Of a stretch of DNA of 64,000 bases, positions 17,221 through 25,392 are shown piece after piece. The position numbers and the translations under genes were made by a program. Origin of the DNA: Saccharibacillus sp. O23 (GTDB lineage Bacteria > Bacillota > Bacilli > Paenibacillales > Paenibacillaceae); assembly GCF_002205895.1 (NCBI RefSeq), contig NZ_NJDE01000002.1, forward strand, positions 62,001 to 126,000. The letters are read 5' to 3'. The notes beneath the pieces are model-generated. The model was not told the DNA's origin. It searched no databases and saw nothing but the letters and a program-made list of their open reading frames with translations. Each line of letters starts with the position of its first letter. Within the stretch, counting starts at the first letter, position 1.

Positions 17221-18600
17221 ATGACTCCTACTCCTACATCCGCAACCTCGTTCGATCTGATCGTGCTCGGCACGGGCAGCGCCGGCCAGAGCGTCGCGAC
17301 ATCCTGCCGGGAACAAGGCTGGAGCGTGGCCATCGTCGATCCGCGTCCGTTCGGCGGCACCTGTTCGCAGCGGGGCTGCGATCCCAAGCGCGTGCTGGCC
17401 GGAGCGGCCGAACTGATCGCGCGCAGCCGCAACCTGACAGGCAAAGGCGTCGAAGACTCCAATCGGATCGTCTGGTCGGACCTGATGGCGTTCAAGACGA
17501 CGTTCGTCGAAGATATTCCCCAATCGACGGAAGAAAAATTCGAGCAGGCGGGCATCCGTTATTTTCACGGTTCGGCTTCTTTTACCGGGAAAAATCAGAT
17601 AACCGTCGGCGAACAAGAACTGAACGCGCGTAAAATCTTGATCGCGACCGGAGCCAAACCGGCCAAGCTGAACTTCGAAGGTGAAGAGCTGCTCGGCAAC
17701 AGCGAAGGATTCCTCGATCTCGAGGAGCTGCCGGAGACGATCGCTTTTATCGGCGGCGGTTATATTTCGTTCGAATTCGCGCATATCGCGGCGGAGGCCG
17801 GCGCGAAAGTACATCTGATCCACAATAACGACCGACCGCTGAAAAACTTCGAACCGGAATTGGTGGATGCGCTCGTCGAGCGGATGAAAGAGCTGGGCAT
17901 CGTGTTCCATCTGAATACCGAGACGAAGAAAATCTCGCGAACCGAATCGGGCGAAGGGTATGTGCTGGAAGGCACGGAGAACGGACAGCCGTTCCGATTG
18001 GAGTGCGGGTTGGCCGTGCACGGAGCCGGTCGGGTACCCAATGTGGACGAGTTGGATTTGGAGCAGGGCGGCGTCGACGCGGACAACAAAGGCATCGCCG
18101 TCGACGAATATTTGCGCAGCGTCAGCAATCCGGACGTGTACGCCGCCGGCGACGTCTCGGGCTCCCCGGGCCTTCCGCTGACGCCGATCGCCGGACTCGA
18201 AGCGCGCGCCGTGGCGTCCAATCTGCTGGAAGAAGGCAGCACGAAGCCGAATTATACGGCGACCCCGTCGATCGTGTTCACTTACCCGATGCTCGCCTCC
18301 GTCGGCATGACCGAAGCGCAGGCGAAAGAGAGCGGCCGCGAGATCAAAGTGAACCTCGTAGACATGTCCGGTTGGTATACGTATAAACGCATGGGCGAGA
18401 AGCCGAGCCTGGCGAAAGTGATTCTGGACAAGTCGGACGGTTCGATCTTGGGCGCGCATGTGCTGAACGGGGAAGCGGAACATCTGATCAATTATTTCGC
18501 GATCGCGATGCGGCACGGGCTGAAAGCGTCGCAGCTCGCGGACACGCTGTTCGCTTATCCGACGGATGCCAGCGATTTGCAGTATTTGTTGGAAGAGTAA
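17221..18600 (+). CDS. FAD-dependent pyridine nucleotide-disulfide oxidoreductase
   Basis: 459 residues. N-terminal FAD dinucleotide fold GTGSAGQSVA (about residues 14-23), then the redox-active disulfide GGTCSQRGCDPKRVL (Cys-x4-Cys). A second Rossmann motif, IAFIGGGYISFEFAHIAAEAG (about 175-195), binds NAD(P)H, and YAAGDVSG is the second FAD contact. The C-terminal dimer domain ends FAYPTDASDLQYLL where glutathione reductases and lipoamide dehydrogenases carry His in HxxPT; here the His is replaced. That resembles mercuric reductase-like members, but no Cys pair is present at the C terminus. The true substrate is unknown. Confidence 0.88.
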   Translation: MTPTPTSATSFDLIVLGTGSAGQSVATSCREQGWSVAIVDPRPFGGTCSQRGCDPKRVLAGAAELIARSRNLTGKGVEDSNRIVWSDLMAFKTTFVEDIPQSTEEKFEQAGIRYFHGSASFTGKNQITVGEQELNARKILIATGAKPAKLNFEGEELLGNSEGFLDLEELPETIAFIGGGYISFEFAHIAAEAGAKVHLIHNNDRPLKNFEPELVDALVERMKELGIVFHLNTETKKISRTESGEGYVLEGTENGQPFRLECGLAVHGAGRVPNVDELDLEQGGVDADNKGIAVDEYLRSVSNPDVYAAGDVSGSPGLPLTPIAGLEARAVASNLLEEGSTKPNYTATPSIVFTYPMLASVGMTEAQAKESGREIKVNLVDMSGWYTYKRMGEKPSLAKVILDKSDGSILGAHVLNGEAEHLINYFAIAMRHGLKASQLADTLFAYPTDASDLQYLLEE

Positions 18601-18617
18601 AGCGATCGACCGACACC

Positions 18618-18640
18618 TTAATGTTCGTTTGTGTTAAAAT
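18618..18640. promoter_or_regulatory. DeoR operator-like motif upstream of the regulator
   Basis: TTAATGTTCGTTTGTGTTAA shares 18 of 20 positions in register with TTATGTTCATTTGTGTTAA-type sequence at 19462. The core TGTTC(G/A)TTTGTGTTAA occurs in front of both the regulator and the first enzyme gene, so it is the probable operator and implies autoregulation. Confidence 0.65.
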
Positions 18641-18664
18641 GAGTGAAAAAGCGAGGTGCCGGTC

Positions 18665-19438
18665 ATGCTGCCTTTACAACGAAAACAACGGTTGGCCGCT
18701 TACCTGGCCGACAAAGGAGCCGCGACGCTCAAAGAATTAAGCGGGCATTTCGGCGTCTCGGAGATGACGATTCGCCGCGACTTGAATCTGCTGGAACGCG
18801 AGCAGGTGATCCGCCGTTCTCACGGAGGCGCGGTGTATCTGGGACTTCCCGCAGCCGAAGAGCCGAAGCTGCCGGACAAGCAGGCGAGCAACAGCGACGT
18901 CAAAAGCCGTCTGGCCGCTTACGCGGCGGCGCATTTCGTGCGCGAAGGCGACACGATCGTGCTCGAGAACGGAACGACGGTATCGCGTATGGCCGAGCAT
19001 TTGAATCATCTGAACGAGCTGACGCTGCTTACCAACGGAATCGATACGCTTAACCTTTTCCGGCCCCATGCCGACGAGAGGCGCACGATGTTGAGCTGCG
19101 GAGGCATGTTCAGGGAAGTGTCCGGCACGTTCGTCGGTCCCGAAGCGGAAAGCTTTTTCGCCCATTATCATGCGGATACGCTGTTCCTGTCCGCGCTGGG
19201 CTTCACGCCGGAAGCGGGATTTACCGATCCCAACCCGCTCGATACTCAGGTCAAGAAAATGATGATTCGCTCCGCCGCGCGCGTGGTCATGCTGCTCGAC
19301 TCGTCCAAAGCGGGTCGGCGCTTCTTGTCGCCGGTCGCTTCTTTGTCGGAGATCGACGTATGGATTACCGACGAAGGCTTAAGTCCCGAGAACCGTATAT
19401 GGATTCAAGAAAACGGCGTGGAACTCCACGTCGTTTAA
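18665..19438 (+). CDS. DeoR/GlpR-family transcriptional regulator
   Basis: 257 residues from the ATG at 18665, chosen because GAGGTG at 18653 sits 6 bases upstream; an in-frame GTG at 18656 overlaps that site. The N-terminal DeoR helix-turn-helix is clear (RLAAYLADKGAATLKELSGH, VSEMTIRRDLNLLE, SHGGAVYL). The effector domain has the DeoRC signatures LENGTTVSRMAEHL, LLTNG, GGMFRE and LLDSSKAGRR, and probably senses a phosphorylated sugar. Operator-like repeats in front of this gene and in front of 19528 point to control of the mannose operon. Confidence 0.9.
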   Translation: MLPLQRKQRLAAYLADKGAATLKELSGHFGVSEMTIRRDLNLLEREQVIRRSHGGAVYLGLPAAEEPKLPDKQASNSDVKSRLAAYAAAHFVREGDTIVLENGTTVSRMAEHLNHLNELTLLTNGIDTLNLFRPHADERRTMLSCGGMFREVSGTFVGPEAESFFAHYHADTLFLSALGFTPEAGFTDPNPLDTQVKKMMIRSAARVVMLLDSSKAGRRFLSPVASLSEIDVWITDEGLSPENRIWIQENGVELHVV

Positions 19439-19461
19439 TTTTATGCTCTTTTTCTGTCGCC

Positions 19462-19494
19462 TTATGTTCATTTGTGTTAACTTGTGTTATATTC
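19462..19494 (+). promoter_or_regulatory. DeoR operator-like motif and putative promoter of the mannose operon
   Basis: TTATGTTCATTTGTGTTAA at 19462 repeats the motif at 18618; a further GTGTTA at 19484 adds a direct repeat (GTGTTAACTTGTGTTA). TATATT at 19489 is the likely -10 element; a -35 element is not clear. Located 34 bases before the isomerase gene. Confidence 0.65.
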
Positions 19495-19527
19495 TGATCA
19501 ATCTATAAAAAGGAGCTGAAGGATAAG

Positions 19528-21279
19528 ATGCCGTCAGGCTACGATAAAGAACCTTTTATCGCGATTCGGGGACGCGAAAACGAAGCATGGAGCGGTTATG
19601 CGGCGATCGGCCGGGAACTGGCTGCGGCCGTCGAGCGGCTCGGCAGAAACAAAACCGTCGTCGTACTGGAAAGTTATCCGGGCGTGCGGCAGAACGAAAT
19701 CACGGCCGGTCTGCGAAGCGCGCTGAGGCCCGTGCTGATCGCGGAGGCGGAAGAAGCCGCGATCGCTCCCGAAGACGCGGACCGGAAAGTCGAACGTGAT
19801 CTGACGGAGGATCGGGTATTCGGGTATATGTCGCCTTTCGAGATCGAAGAGTTCTATGATCCGGGCCGAATCGCGAAGCTGCGCGAAACGATCGAAAGCA
19901 TCCGCGAAGGAGTCGTTCTGGTCGTCGGCTTCGGCGCTTCGCTGATCGCGGCCGGCGATCTGCGGATCTATGCGGATCTGACGCGTTGGGAGATCCAGCA
20001 GCGGTATCGCGCCGGGGAAATCGGAAGCTGGCGTTCGGCGAAGCGGGAAACGGATCTGTTGAAGCTGTATAAGCGAGGCTACTTTTTCGAATGGCGAATG
20101 GCCGACCGGTTGAAGAAGCGGGTATTGGTCGGCAGCGATTATTATCTGGACACGACAGTCCGCGATTCTCCCCGTATGGTCACGGGGGCGGCGCTGCTGG
20201 ACGGACTGGCGCAGGCGTCCCGGCGGCCGTTCCGGCTCGTGCCGTATTTCGATCCCGGCGTATGGGGCGGAACTTGGCTGGAACAGCGGATCGGCCTGCC
20301 GAAACGGGAACATCCTTACGCTTGGGGATTCGACGGAGTGCCGGAAGAAAACAGCCTCTATTTTCGTTACGGCAGCGTTCGTCTGGAACTGCCGGCGATC
20401 AATCTGGTCTTCTTTCGGCCGATCGAGCTGTTGGGCGAAAAAGTCTATGCCAGATTCGGTGCCGAATTTCCGATCCGGTTCGACTTTCTGGATACGATCG
20501 GCGGCCAACCTTTGAGTCTCCAAGTGCATCCGACGACGGACTATATCCGCGAACGGTTCGGCATGGCGTATACGCAGGACGAAAGTTATTACGTGCTGGA
20601 AGCCGCTCCCGGCGCGCAGGTATATCTCGGCTTACGCGAAAACGTCGTGCCCGAAGACATGCTGGCCGATCTGGAAAAAGCGCAGGAAGGCGGCTGTACG
20701 TTTCCCGCGGACAAGCACGTTTATGCCCATCCGGCGAAAAAGCACGATCATTTCCTGATTCCCGCCGGCACGGTCCATTGTTCGTCGGCCGGCTGCATGG
20801 TGCTGGAGATCAGCGCGACTCCTTACATCTTCACGTTCAAGCTGTGGGATTGGGACCGTCTGGGACTGGACGGCCGGCCGCGGCCGGTGCATCTGGAACA
20901 CGGATCGCGGGTGATCCGCTGGGACCGGACCGAAGAATGGGTGCGGGCTGAATGCGTGAACGCCATCGAACAGGTCGCGGAAGGTCCCGGTTGGACCGAA
21001 GAACGCACCGGACTGCACGAACTGGAATTTATCGAGACCCGCCGCCATTGGTTCTCGGAATCGGTCACGCATGAACAGAATGGAAGCGTTCACATGCTAA
21101 ATTTGGTCGAAGGCGAAGAAGCGACCGTGGAAAGTCCGGACGAGACTTTCGAGCCGTTCGTGGTCCGCTACGCCGAGACGTTTATCGTTCCGGCTTCCGT
21201 TCGGTCATACACGATCCGGCCGAGCGGACCCAGCGAAGGCCGCGAGATCGGCACGATCAAAGCTTATGTCCGCGCGTAA
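19528..21279 (+). CDS. Class I mannose-6-phosphate isomerase with N-terminal extra domain
   Basis: 583 residues, about 250 longer than a simple type I enzyme. The C-terminal part (about 230-583) is the cupin-type isomerase that interconverts mannose-6-P and fructose-6-P; metal-site residues are visible in LSLQVHPTTDYIRERF (Gln and His), ESYYVLE (Glu) and IPAGTVHCSSAG (His). The N-terminal 200 residues resemble a nucleoside kinase-like alpha/beta domain (KTVVVLESYPGVRQNE, RIYADLTRWEIQQRY) but lack a P-loop. The gene opens a DeoR-linked operon with a ROK kinase and a mannosidase. Ribosome binding site AAAAAGGAGC. Confidence 0.87.
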   Translation: MPSGYDKEPFIAIRGRENEAWSGYAAIGRELAAAVERLGRNKTVVVLESYPGVRQNEITAGLRSALRPVLIAEAEEAAIAPEDADRKVERDLTEDRVFGYMSPFEIEEFYDPGRIAKLRETIESIREGVVLVVGFGASLIAAGDLRIYADLTRWEIQQRYRAGEIGSWRSAKRETDLLKLYKRGYFFEWRMADRLKKRVLVGSDYYLDTTVRDSPRMVTGAALLDGLAQASRRPFRLVPYFDPGVWGGTWLEQRIGLPKREHPYAWGFDGVPEENSLYFRYGSVRLELPAINLVFFRPIELLGEKVYARFGAEFPIRFDFLDTIGGQPLSLQVHPTTDYIRERFGMAYTQDESYYVLEAAPGAQVYLGLRENVVPEDMLADLEKAQEGGCTFPADKHVYAHPAKKHDHFLIPAGTVHCSSAGCMVLEISATPYIFTFKLWDWDRLGLDGRPRPVHLEHGSRVIRWDRTEEWVRAECVNAIEQVAEGPGWTEERTGLHELEFIETRRHWFSESVTHEQNGSVHMLNLVEGEEATVESPDETFEPFVVRYAETFIVPASVRSYTIRPSGPSEGREIGTIKAYVRA

Positions 21280-21306
21280 CGATCAAGAAACAGGGAGGTG
21301 CCGCGC

Positions 21307-22317
21307 ATGCGGAATTCGGTAATCGTAGCGTTCGACGTCGGAGGCACGCAGATCAAAGCGGCCGCGGTCGTCGGCGGAGAGGTAGCGAAGTCTACGATCG
21401 GCTATTACGAATCGCGGGCGGATCTGGACGCGGAAGCGCTGATCGCGCGCTTCGCTTCCGTATTCGCGGACGTGCTGGAGAGATTGGGACCGGATGCCGT
21501 CGCGGACGGCCTCGGCTTGGCGTTTCCCGGGCCGTTCGATTACGCCGCAGGCGTCAGCCGCATTCGGGGACTCGGCAAGTTCGAGCATTTGTACGGCCGC
21601 CCCGTCGGGACGCTGCTCGAACAAGAACTGCGGGCGAACGGACGGACGCGTTCTAGGCTCGCGCCGCATTTTCGGATCGTATTCGAGAACGACGCCGCGC
21701 TGTTCGGACTCGGAGAGTCGGCGGAAAGCGGAGCGGCGGCTGGCGCTCGCCGCGCTGTCTGCTTGACGGTCGGAACGGGACTGGGGTCCTGCTTCCTCGA
21801 ACACGGACGCCTGATTAAGCATCGCGGCGACGTGCCTGCCGAAGGGTGGCTGTACGCCCTGCCCTGCCGGAAAGGCGCCGCGGACGACTGCGTATCGCGC
21901 AGAGGCTTGCTGAAGCTGGCCGGCCGCTTCGGATTGAACGATGCCGGTCTCGACGCGCGCGATCTCGCCGAACTGGCGAAAGCCGGCGACCGCCGGGCGC
22001 TGCGGGCGTTCGAACGCTTCGGAAGGCGGGCCGCGCGGATTCTGGGACCGCCTTTGATCCGCTTCGATCCCGAGGTAATCGTGTTCGGCGGTCAAATCTC
22101 TAAGAGCGCCTCTTTATTTCTACCGGCTTTTCGGCAGGAAACGCGGACTGCCGGCCTCGAAGCGGATATTCGCGTGAGCGCGGACACGCTGTCCGGCACG
22201 CTGCGAGGCGTCTACGATCTGGTGACGGAAACGCAAAACCTAGCCTTGTCGCATAACCTAGCGAACGGAGGGACTTCATCATGCAAACCGGAAGAAACAA
22301 ATGGAAAATCTATGTGA
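21307..22317 (+). CDS. ROK family sugar kinase
   Basis: 336 residues from the ATG at 21307; an in-frame GTG at 21298 overlaps the GGAGGTG ribosome binding site and was rejected. Phosphate-1 motif FDVGGTQIKAAAV and catalytic-domain motifs LGLAFPGPFD, FENDAALFGLGE (active Asp) and LTVGTGLGSC are all present. The zinc-binding CxCGxxGCxE motif of typical ROK kinases is degraded (PCRKGAADDC). It probably phosphorylates the hexose released by the downstream mannosidase for entry via the isomerase. The 3' end overlaps the mannosidase gene by 37 bases, indicating tight coupling. Confidence 0.86.
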   Translation: MRNSVIVAFDVGGTQIKAAAVVGGEVAKSTIGYYESRADLDAEALIARFASVFADVLERLGPDAVADGLGLAFPGPFDYAAGVSRIRGLGKFEHLYGRPVGTLLEQELRANGRTRSRLAPHFRIVFENDAALFGLGESAESGAAAGARRAVCLTVGTGLGSCFLEHGRLIKHRGDVPAEGWLYALPCRKGAADDCVSRRGLLKLAGRFGLNDAGLDARDLAELAKAGDRRALRAFERFGRRAARILGPPLIRFDPEVIVFGGQISKSASLFLPAFRQETRTAGLEADIRVSADTLSGTLRGVYDLVTETQNLALSHNLANGGTSSCKPEETNGKSM

Positions 22318-24731
22318 TCCATCATTCCCATACGGATATCGGTTACACCGAAAGGCAGGAGAAAATCGAACAGTACCAGATCGATTTTATTCGGCAGGCG
22401 GTCGATATTTGCGAAGCGGCCCGCTACGGAAGCCGGCCGGAGTGGGAAGGCTTCAAGTGGACGTGCGAGACGTTCTGGGCGGTCGAGCAGTTTCTCGCCG
22501 AAGCTTCGGAGGCGGAAAAGGAACGTTTCGTCGGCGCGCTGCGGCGGGGAGATATCGAGCTGTCGGGCACGTATTTGAACATGACGGAATTGGTCGGCTT
22601 CGAGCTGATGCAGGAGATGGTCGCCAGAGCCGGACGATTCGCCGAACCGCTCGGTCTGAAGGTCAGATCGGCGATCACGGCGGACATCAACGGTTACAGT
22701 TGGGGATACGCGCAAGCGCTGGCGGATGCCGGCGTCGAGAATCTGCTCAGCAGCATCCATACGCATCACGGGATGTACGCGATCGGGCGCAAGCAGTTTC
22801 CTTTTTATTGGGAAACGCCCGACGGCAGGCGTCTGCTGGTATGGAGCGGCGAGCATTATATGATGGGCAACGACCTCGGACTCAATCCCGACGGCACGCT
22901 GTCCTACTCGGTCCAAGACGAGATTCCGATCTGGGGCGTGGCCGAAGAACATTGGGCGGTCGCGGAAACGCGGATCGAGCGCTATCTGCAGCAGCTCGAC
23001 CGGGAAGATTATCCGTACGACTTCGCGCTGGTCAACGTGATGGGGCTGCTGCGGGACAACGCGGCACCGAACGGGCGCATCATGAGCTTTATCCGCGAAT
23101 GGAACGCCAAGCACGGAAACCGGGTCGAGATCGAGATGACGACGCTGAACCGGTACTTCGACATGCTCAGGCAGCAGGAGACGCCGATCGAAGTCTATAA
23201 AGGCGATTGGCCGGATTGGTGGTCGGACGGGGTCGCGTCCACGGCCATGCATACGCAGATTTTCCGCGGCGCGCAGCGCACGCTGTCTCTCGTCAAGCGG
23301 CTCGATCCGAAGCGGGAAGCCGTCGATCCGGACGAGATCCGCGAAGCGGAGCAGCAGCTCTTGATGTACGCCGAACATACGTGGGGCTACCATTCGTCGA
23401 TCTCCGAACCGTGGCATCCGTTGGTTCAGGAACTCGCGGTCCGCAAAGAAGCGTATGCCGCCGGCGCGAGCCGTCTGGCTTACCGATCGCTCGATCGGGT
23501 GCTTCGCGCTCGCGGAGACGCGCTGCTGCGTCCCGGTCGGGCTTTCGTTTACACCGTCGTCAATTCCTTCGATTATCCGTCGGAAGATCTGGCCTTTTTC
23601 TATCTGGAAGAGCAGTGGGAAGCGGATTACTTCAGGCACGGCTTGGAAGTGGTCGACGAAAAAACGGGCGCAGTCGTCATGCATCAGCAGGAGAAAGTCA
23701 GCCGGGGGTATCAGATCGCGATCATGGCGCGTCTGGAAGCCGGAGAAGAAAAGCGGTATTCCGTCCGTCCTGCTTCTTCCAAACCTGCGGGAAGCACGAC
23801 AAGCAGCACGCGGTTGGTCGGGGCCGACCGGATTCGCGACATCCGCGATCTGATCGCGTTCGACGACGAAAAAGGCAGCGGGATCCGCGTCACGGAGCAC
23901 GGCATCGAATCCGCGTACGTGCGGATCGCTTGGCGTCCGGAAGAAGGCATCGTGTCTTGGATCGACAAGCGGACGTCCCGCGAGCTGATCGATCCCGAGC
24001 AGGAACACGGCGCGTTTACGCCCGTCTACGAAGCGACCGCAAGCGTGAGCGGCGATCAGATGACGGTTCGGCGAATCATGGGGCGCAACCGCAAAGGGAT
24101 GAACGTCAAACGCTCGGCGGGCAAACTCGCCGGAGTGCGGGAGATCGCGAACGGACCTCTGTACGCGACCGTGGAACTGACGTACGAAACGGAAGGCATG
24201 AGCCATTATTCGCTGTTCCTCAAAGTCTACGCCGGACAGCCCCGCGTCGACGCGTCCGTGCGCATGCACAAAAACAGCGTGTGGGAACCGGAGAACGTGT
24301 ACGTGTCCCTGCCTTTCGCCGGCGCGCAAAACGGACAGCTCTGGCTGGACAAAGCGGGCGCGGCGGTCCGGCCGGGCATCGATCAGATTCGGGGCACGCT
24401 GACCGACTTCTACTGCATTCAGGAAGGGTTGGCTCTGGTCGGCGAAGACGGAGGGCTGGCGCTCGCCACGCCGGACACGCCGCTGGTCCAGACCGGCCCG
24501 CTGGCGTTCGGCGAACGCAAAGTGCACGGCCAACAGTCGGAAGAAGATCGGGTTTCGCTGTATGCTTGGGTGCTGACGAATTACTGGGAAACGAACTTCA
24601 AGGCGACGCTCGGCGGATTCTACGAGTTTCGTTACACGCTGCAATGGGAAGCCGAATTCGCGGACGCCCAGCATGCGCTGCAAGCCAATCGGAGCATCAA
24701 TACGGGAACGGTGGCGTTTCGCAGCGTCTGA
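22281..24731 (+). CDS. Glycoside hydrolase family 38-like alpha-mannosidase
   Basis: 816 residues, intracellular (no signal peptide). The N-terminal domain opens with IHHSHTDIGYT, matching the zinc-binding His-x-Asp motif of GH38 enzymes, followed by EGFKWTCETFWAVEQFL and ITADINGYSWGYAQAL, where the nucleophile Asp is expected. Central helical and C-terminal beta-sandwich domains (about 400-816) fit the family. The role is hydrolysis of alpha-mannosides, feeding the ROK kinase and mannose-6-P isomerase of the same operon. ATG at 22281 after ACGGAGGG. Confidence 0.82.
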   Translation: MQTGRNKWKIYVIHHSHTDIGYTERQEKIEQYQIDFIRQAVDICEAARYGSRPEWEGFKWTCETFWAVEQFLAEASEAEKERFVGALRRGDIELSGTYLNMTELVGFELMQEMVARAGRFAEPLGLKVRSAITADINGYSWGYAQALADAGVENLLSSIHTHHGMYAIGRKQFPFYWETPDGRRLLVWSGEHYMMGNDLGLNPDGTLSYSVQDEIPIWGVAEEHWAVAETRIERYLQQLDREDYPYDFALVNVMGLLRDNAAPNGRIMSFIREWNAKHGNRVEIEMTTLNRYFDMLRQQETPIEVYKGDWPDWWSDGVASTAMHTQIFRGAQRTLSLVKRLDPKREAVDPDEIREAEQQLLMYAEHTWGYHSSISEPWHPLVQELAVRKEAYAAGASRLAYRSLDRVLRARGDALLRPGRAFVYTVVNSFDYPSEDLAFFYLEEQWEADYFRHGLEVVDEKTGAVVMHQQEKVSRGYQIAIMARLEAGEEKRYSVRPASSKPAGSTTSSTRLVGADRIRDIRDLIAFDDEKGSGIRVTEHGIESAYVRIAWRPEEGIVSWIDKRTSRELIDPEQEHGAFTPVYEATASVSGDQMTVRRIMGRNRKGMNVKRSAGKLAGVREIANGPLYATVELTYETEGMSHYSLFLKVYAGQPRVDASVRMHKNSVWEPENVYVSLPFAGAQNGQLWLDKAGAAVRPGIDQIRGTLTDFYCIQEGLALVGEDGGLALATPDTPLVQTGPLAFGERKVHGQQSEEDRVSLYAWVLTNYWETNFKATLGGFYEFRYTLQWEAEFADAQHALQANRSINTGTVAFRSV

Positions 24732-24755
24732 GCGGAAGCCGTACCGATCAAGCAG

Positions 24756-24790
24756 CAGCCGAACGCGCCTTCCGGGCCGGCGTTCGGCTG
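24756..24790 (+). terminator. Hairpin after the mannosidase operon
   Basis: CAGCCGAACGC (24756-24766) pairs perfectly with GCGTTCGGCTG (24780-24790). The following sequence TTCGGGTTAGTTGATTT is only weakly T-rich, so this is a probable but imperfect terminator. Confidence 0.55.
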
Positions 24791-24822
24791 TTCGGGTTAG
24801 TTGATTTACTGATCTCGAGCAT

Positions 24823-24853
24823 AAAAAAAGCACTCCGGCGATTACCGGAGCGC
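24823..24853 (-). terminator. Terminator overlapping the end of the 94-aa gene
   Basis: On the minus strand GCTCCGG-TAATC-GCCGGAGTGC is followed by seven T residues. The stop codon of the gene at 24842 lies in the loop of the hairpin. Confidence 0.85.
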
Positions 24854-25126
24854 GAGTTCCTCTTGAGGAACCGAAGCGTATGTCTGCCAAGGAATCGATG
24901 CCGCGCCGAGTTCCGCGAGATAAGCCACGCAATCGGAATCGCCGCAATATTTCGGCGTGCCGTCGGCATCTTGGGACATCAGAACGATCGGCAGATCCGG
25001 GAAAAAGGATGCGTATTTCGCCGCCGTCTCTTCGCAAGTCCCGCTGTAACCCAGTACATGCAGCTTTACCGCCACTACCGCAAAATCCCCGCCCTGCCGC
25101 TTGATTACCGCGCCGTCAAAACTCAT
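24842..25126 (-). CDS. Uncharacterised small protein, 94 aa
   Basis: Real gene on context: a GGAGGCGA ribosome binding site in front of the ATG at 25126 and its own terminator that overlaps the stop codon. The product has a beta-alpha pattern (FAVVAVKLHVLGYSGTCEET, LPIVLMSQDADG) and two cysteines in KYCGDSDCVAYL. No family is recognised. The fold could be a small alpha/beta domain of thioredoxin-like size, but the CxxxxC is not a known active site. Confidence 0.6.
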   Translation of the reverse strand: MSFDGAVIKRQGGDFAVVAVKLHVLGYSGTCEETAAKYASFFPDLPIVLMSQDADGTPKYCGDSDCVAYLAELGAASIPWQTYASVPQEELALR

Positions 25127-25277
25127 GATGCTCGCCTCCGTTTGGAATTGGTTTACATCTCTATTAAAACAGATTTGAAATATAATGTTGTGAATAAAAT
25201 CACGAAGCGAGAAGAAATTGCAAACGTTTTTATTTTAAATTTTGCGGGTTAGTGTTCATAAAGGCGTGCGAGTCGGG

Positions 25278-25307
25278 TTAACACCTGGTCCTAATACGTG
25301 CTATAAT
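25278..25307 (+). promoter_or_regulatory. Promoter with FapR-like box upstream of mbcS
   Basis: TTAACA at 25278 and TATAAT at 25302 with an 18-base spacer. The segment TTAACACCTGGTCCTAAT (25278-25295) matches 13 of 18 positions of the Bacillus FapR operator as I recall it (TTAGTACCTAGTCTTAGT). FapR is the malonyl-CoA-responsive lipid regulator, which fits an acyl-CoA synthetase gene. The match is by eye. Confidence 0.45.
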
Positions 25308-25392
25308 AAAAAACATTCACTCCTAAGAGCGGGCAAACCGCTTATCAGTGTTCGTTTCACGACTATGGTTTTCATAAAAGGAGAAGGATCGG

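Noticed and set aside
22212-25037. Minus-strand open frame of 941 codons opposite the mannosidase
   Set aside because: Antisense shadow of the GH38-like gene; no recognisable protein features.
23207-25252. Plus-strand 681-codon frame overlapping the mannosidase
   Set aside because: Alternative-frame shadow, very Arg/Ser-rich; the GH38-like frame carries the real motifs.
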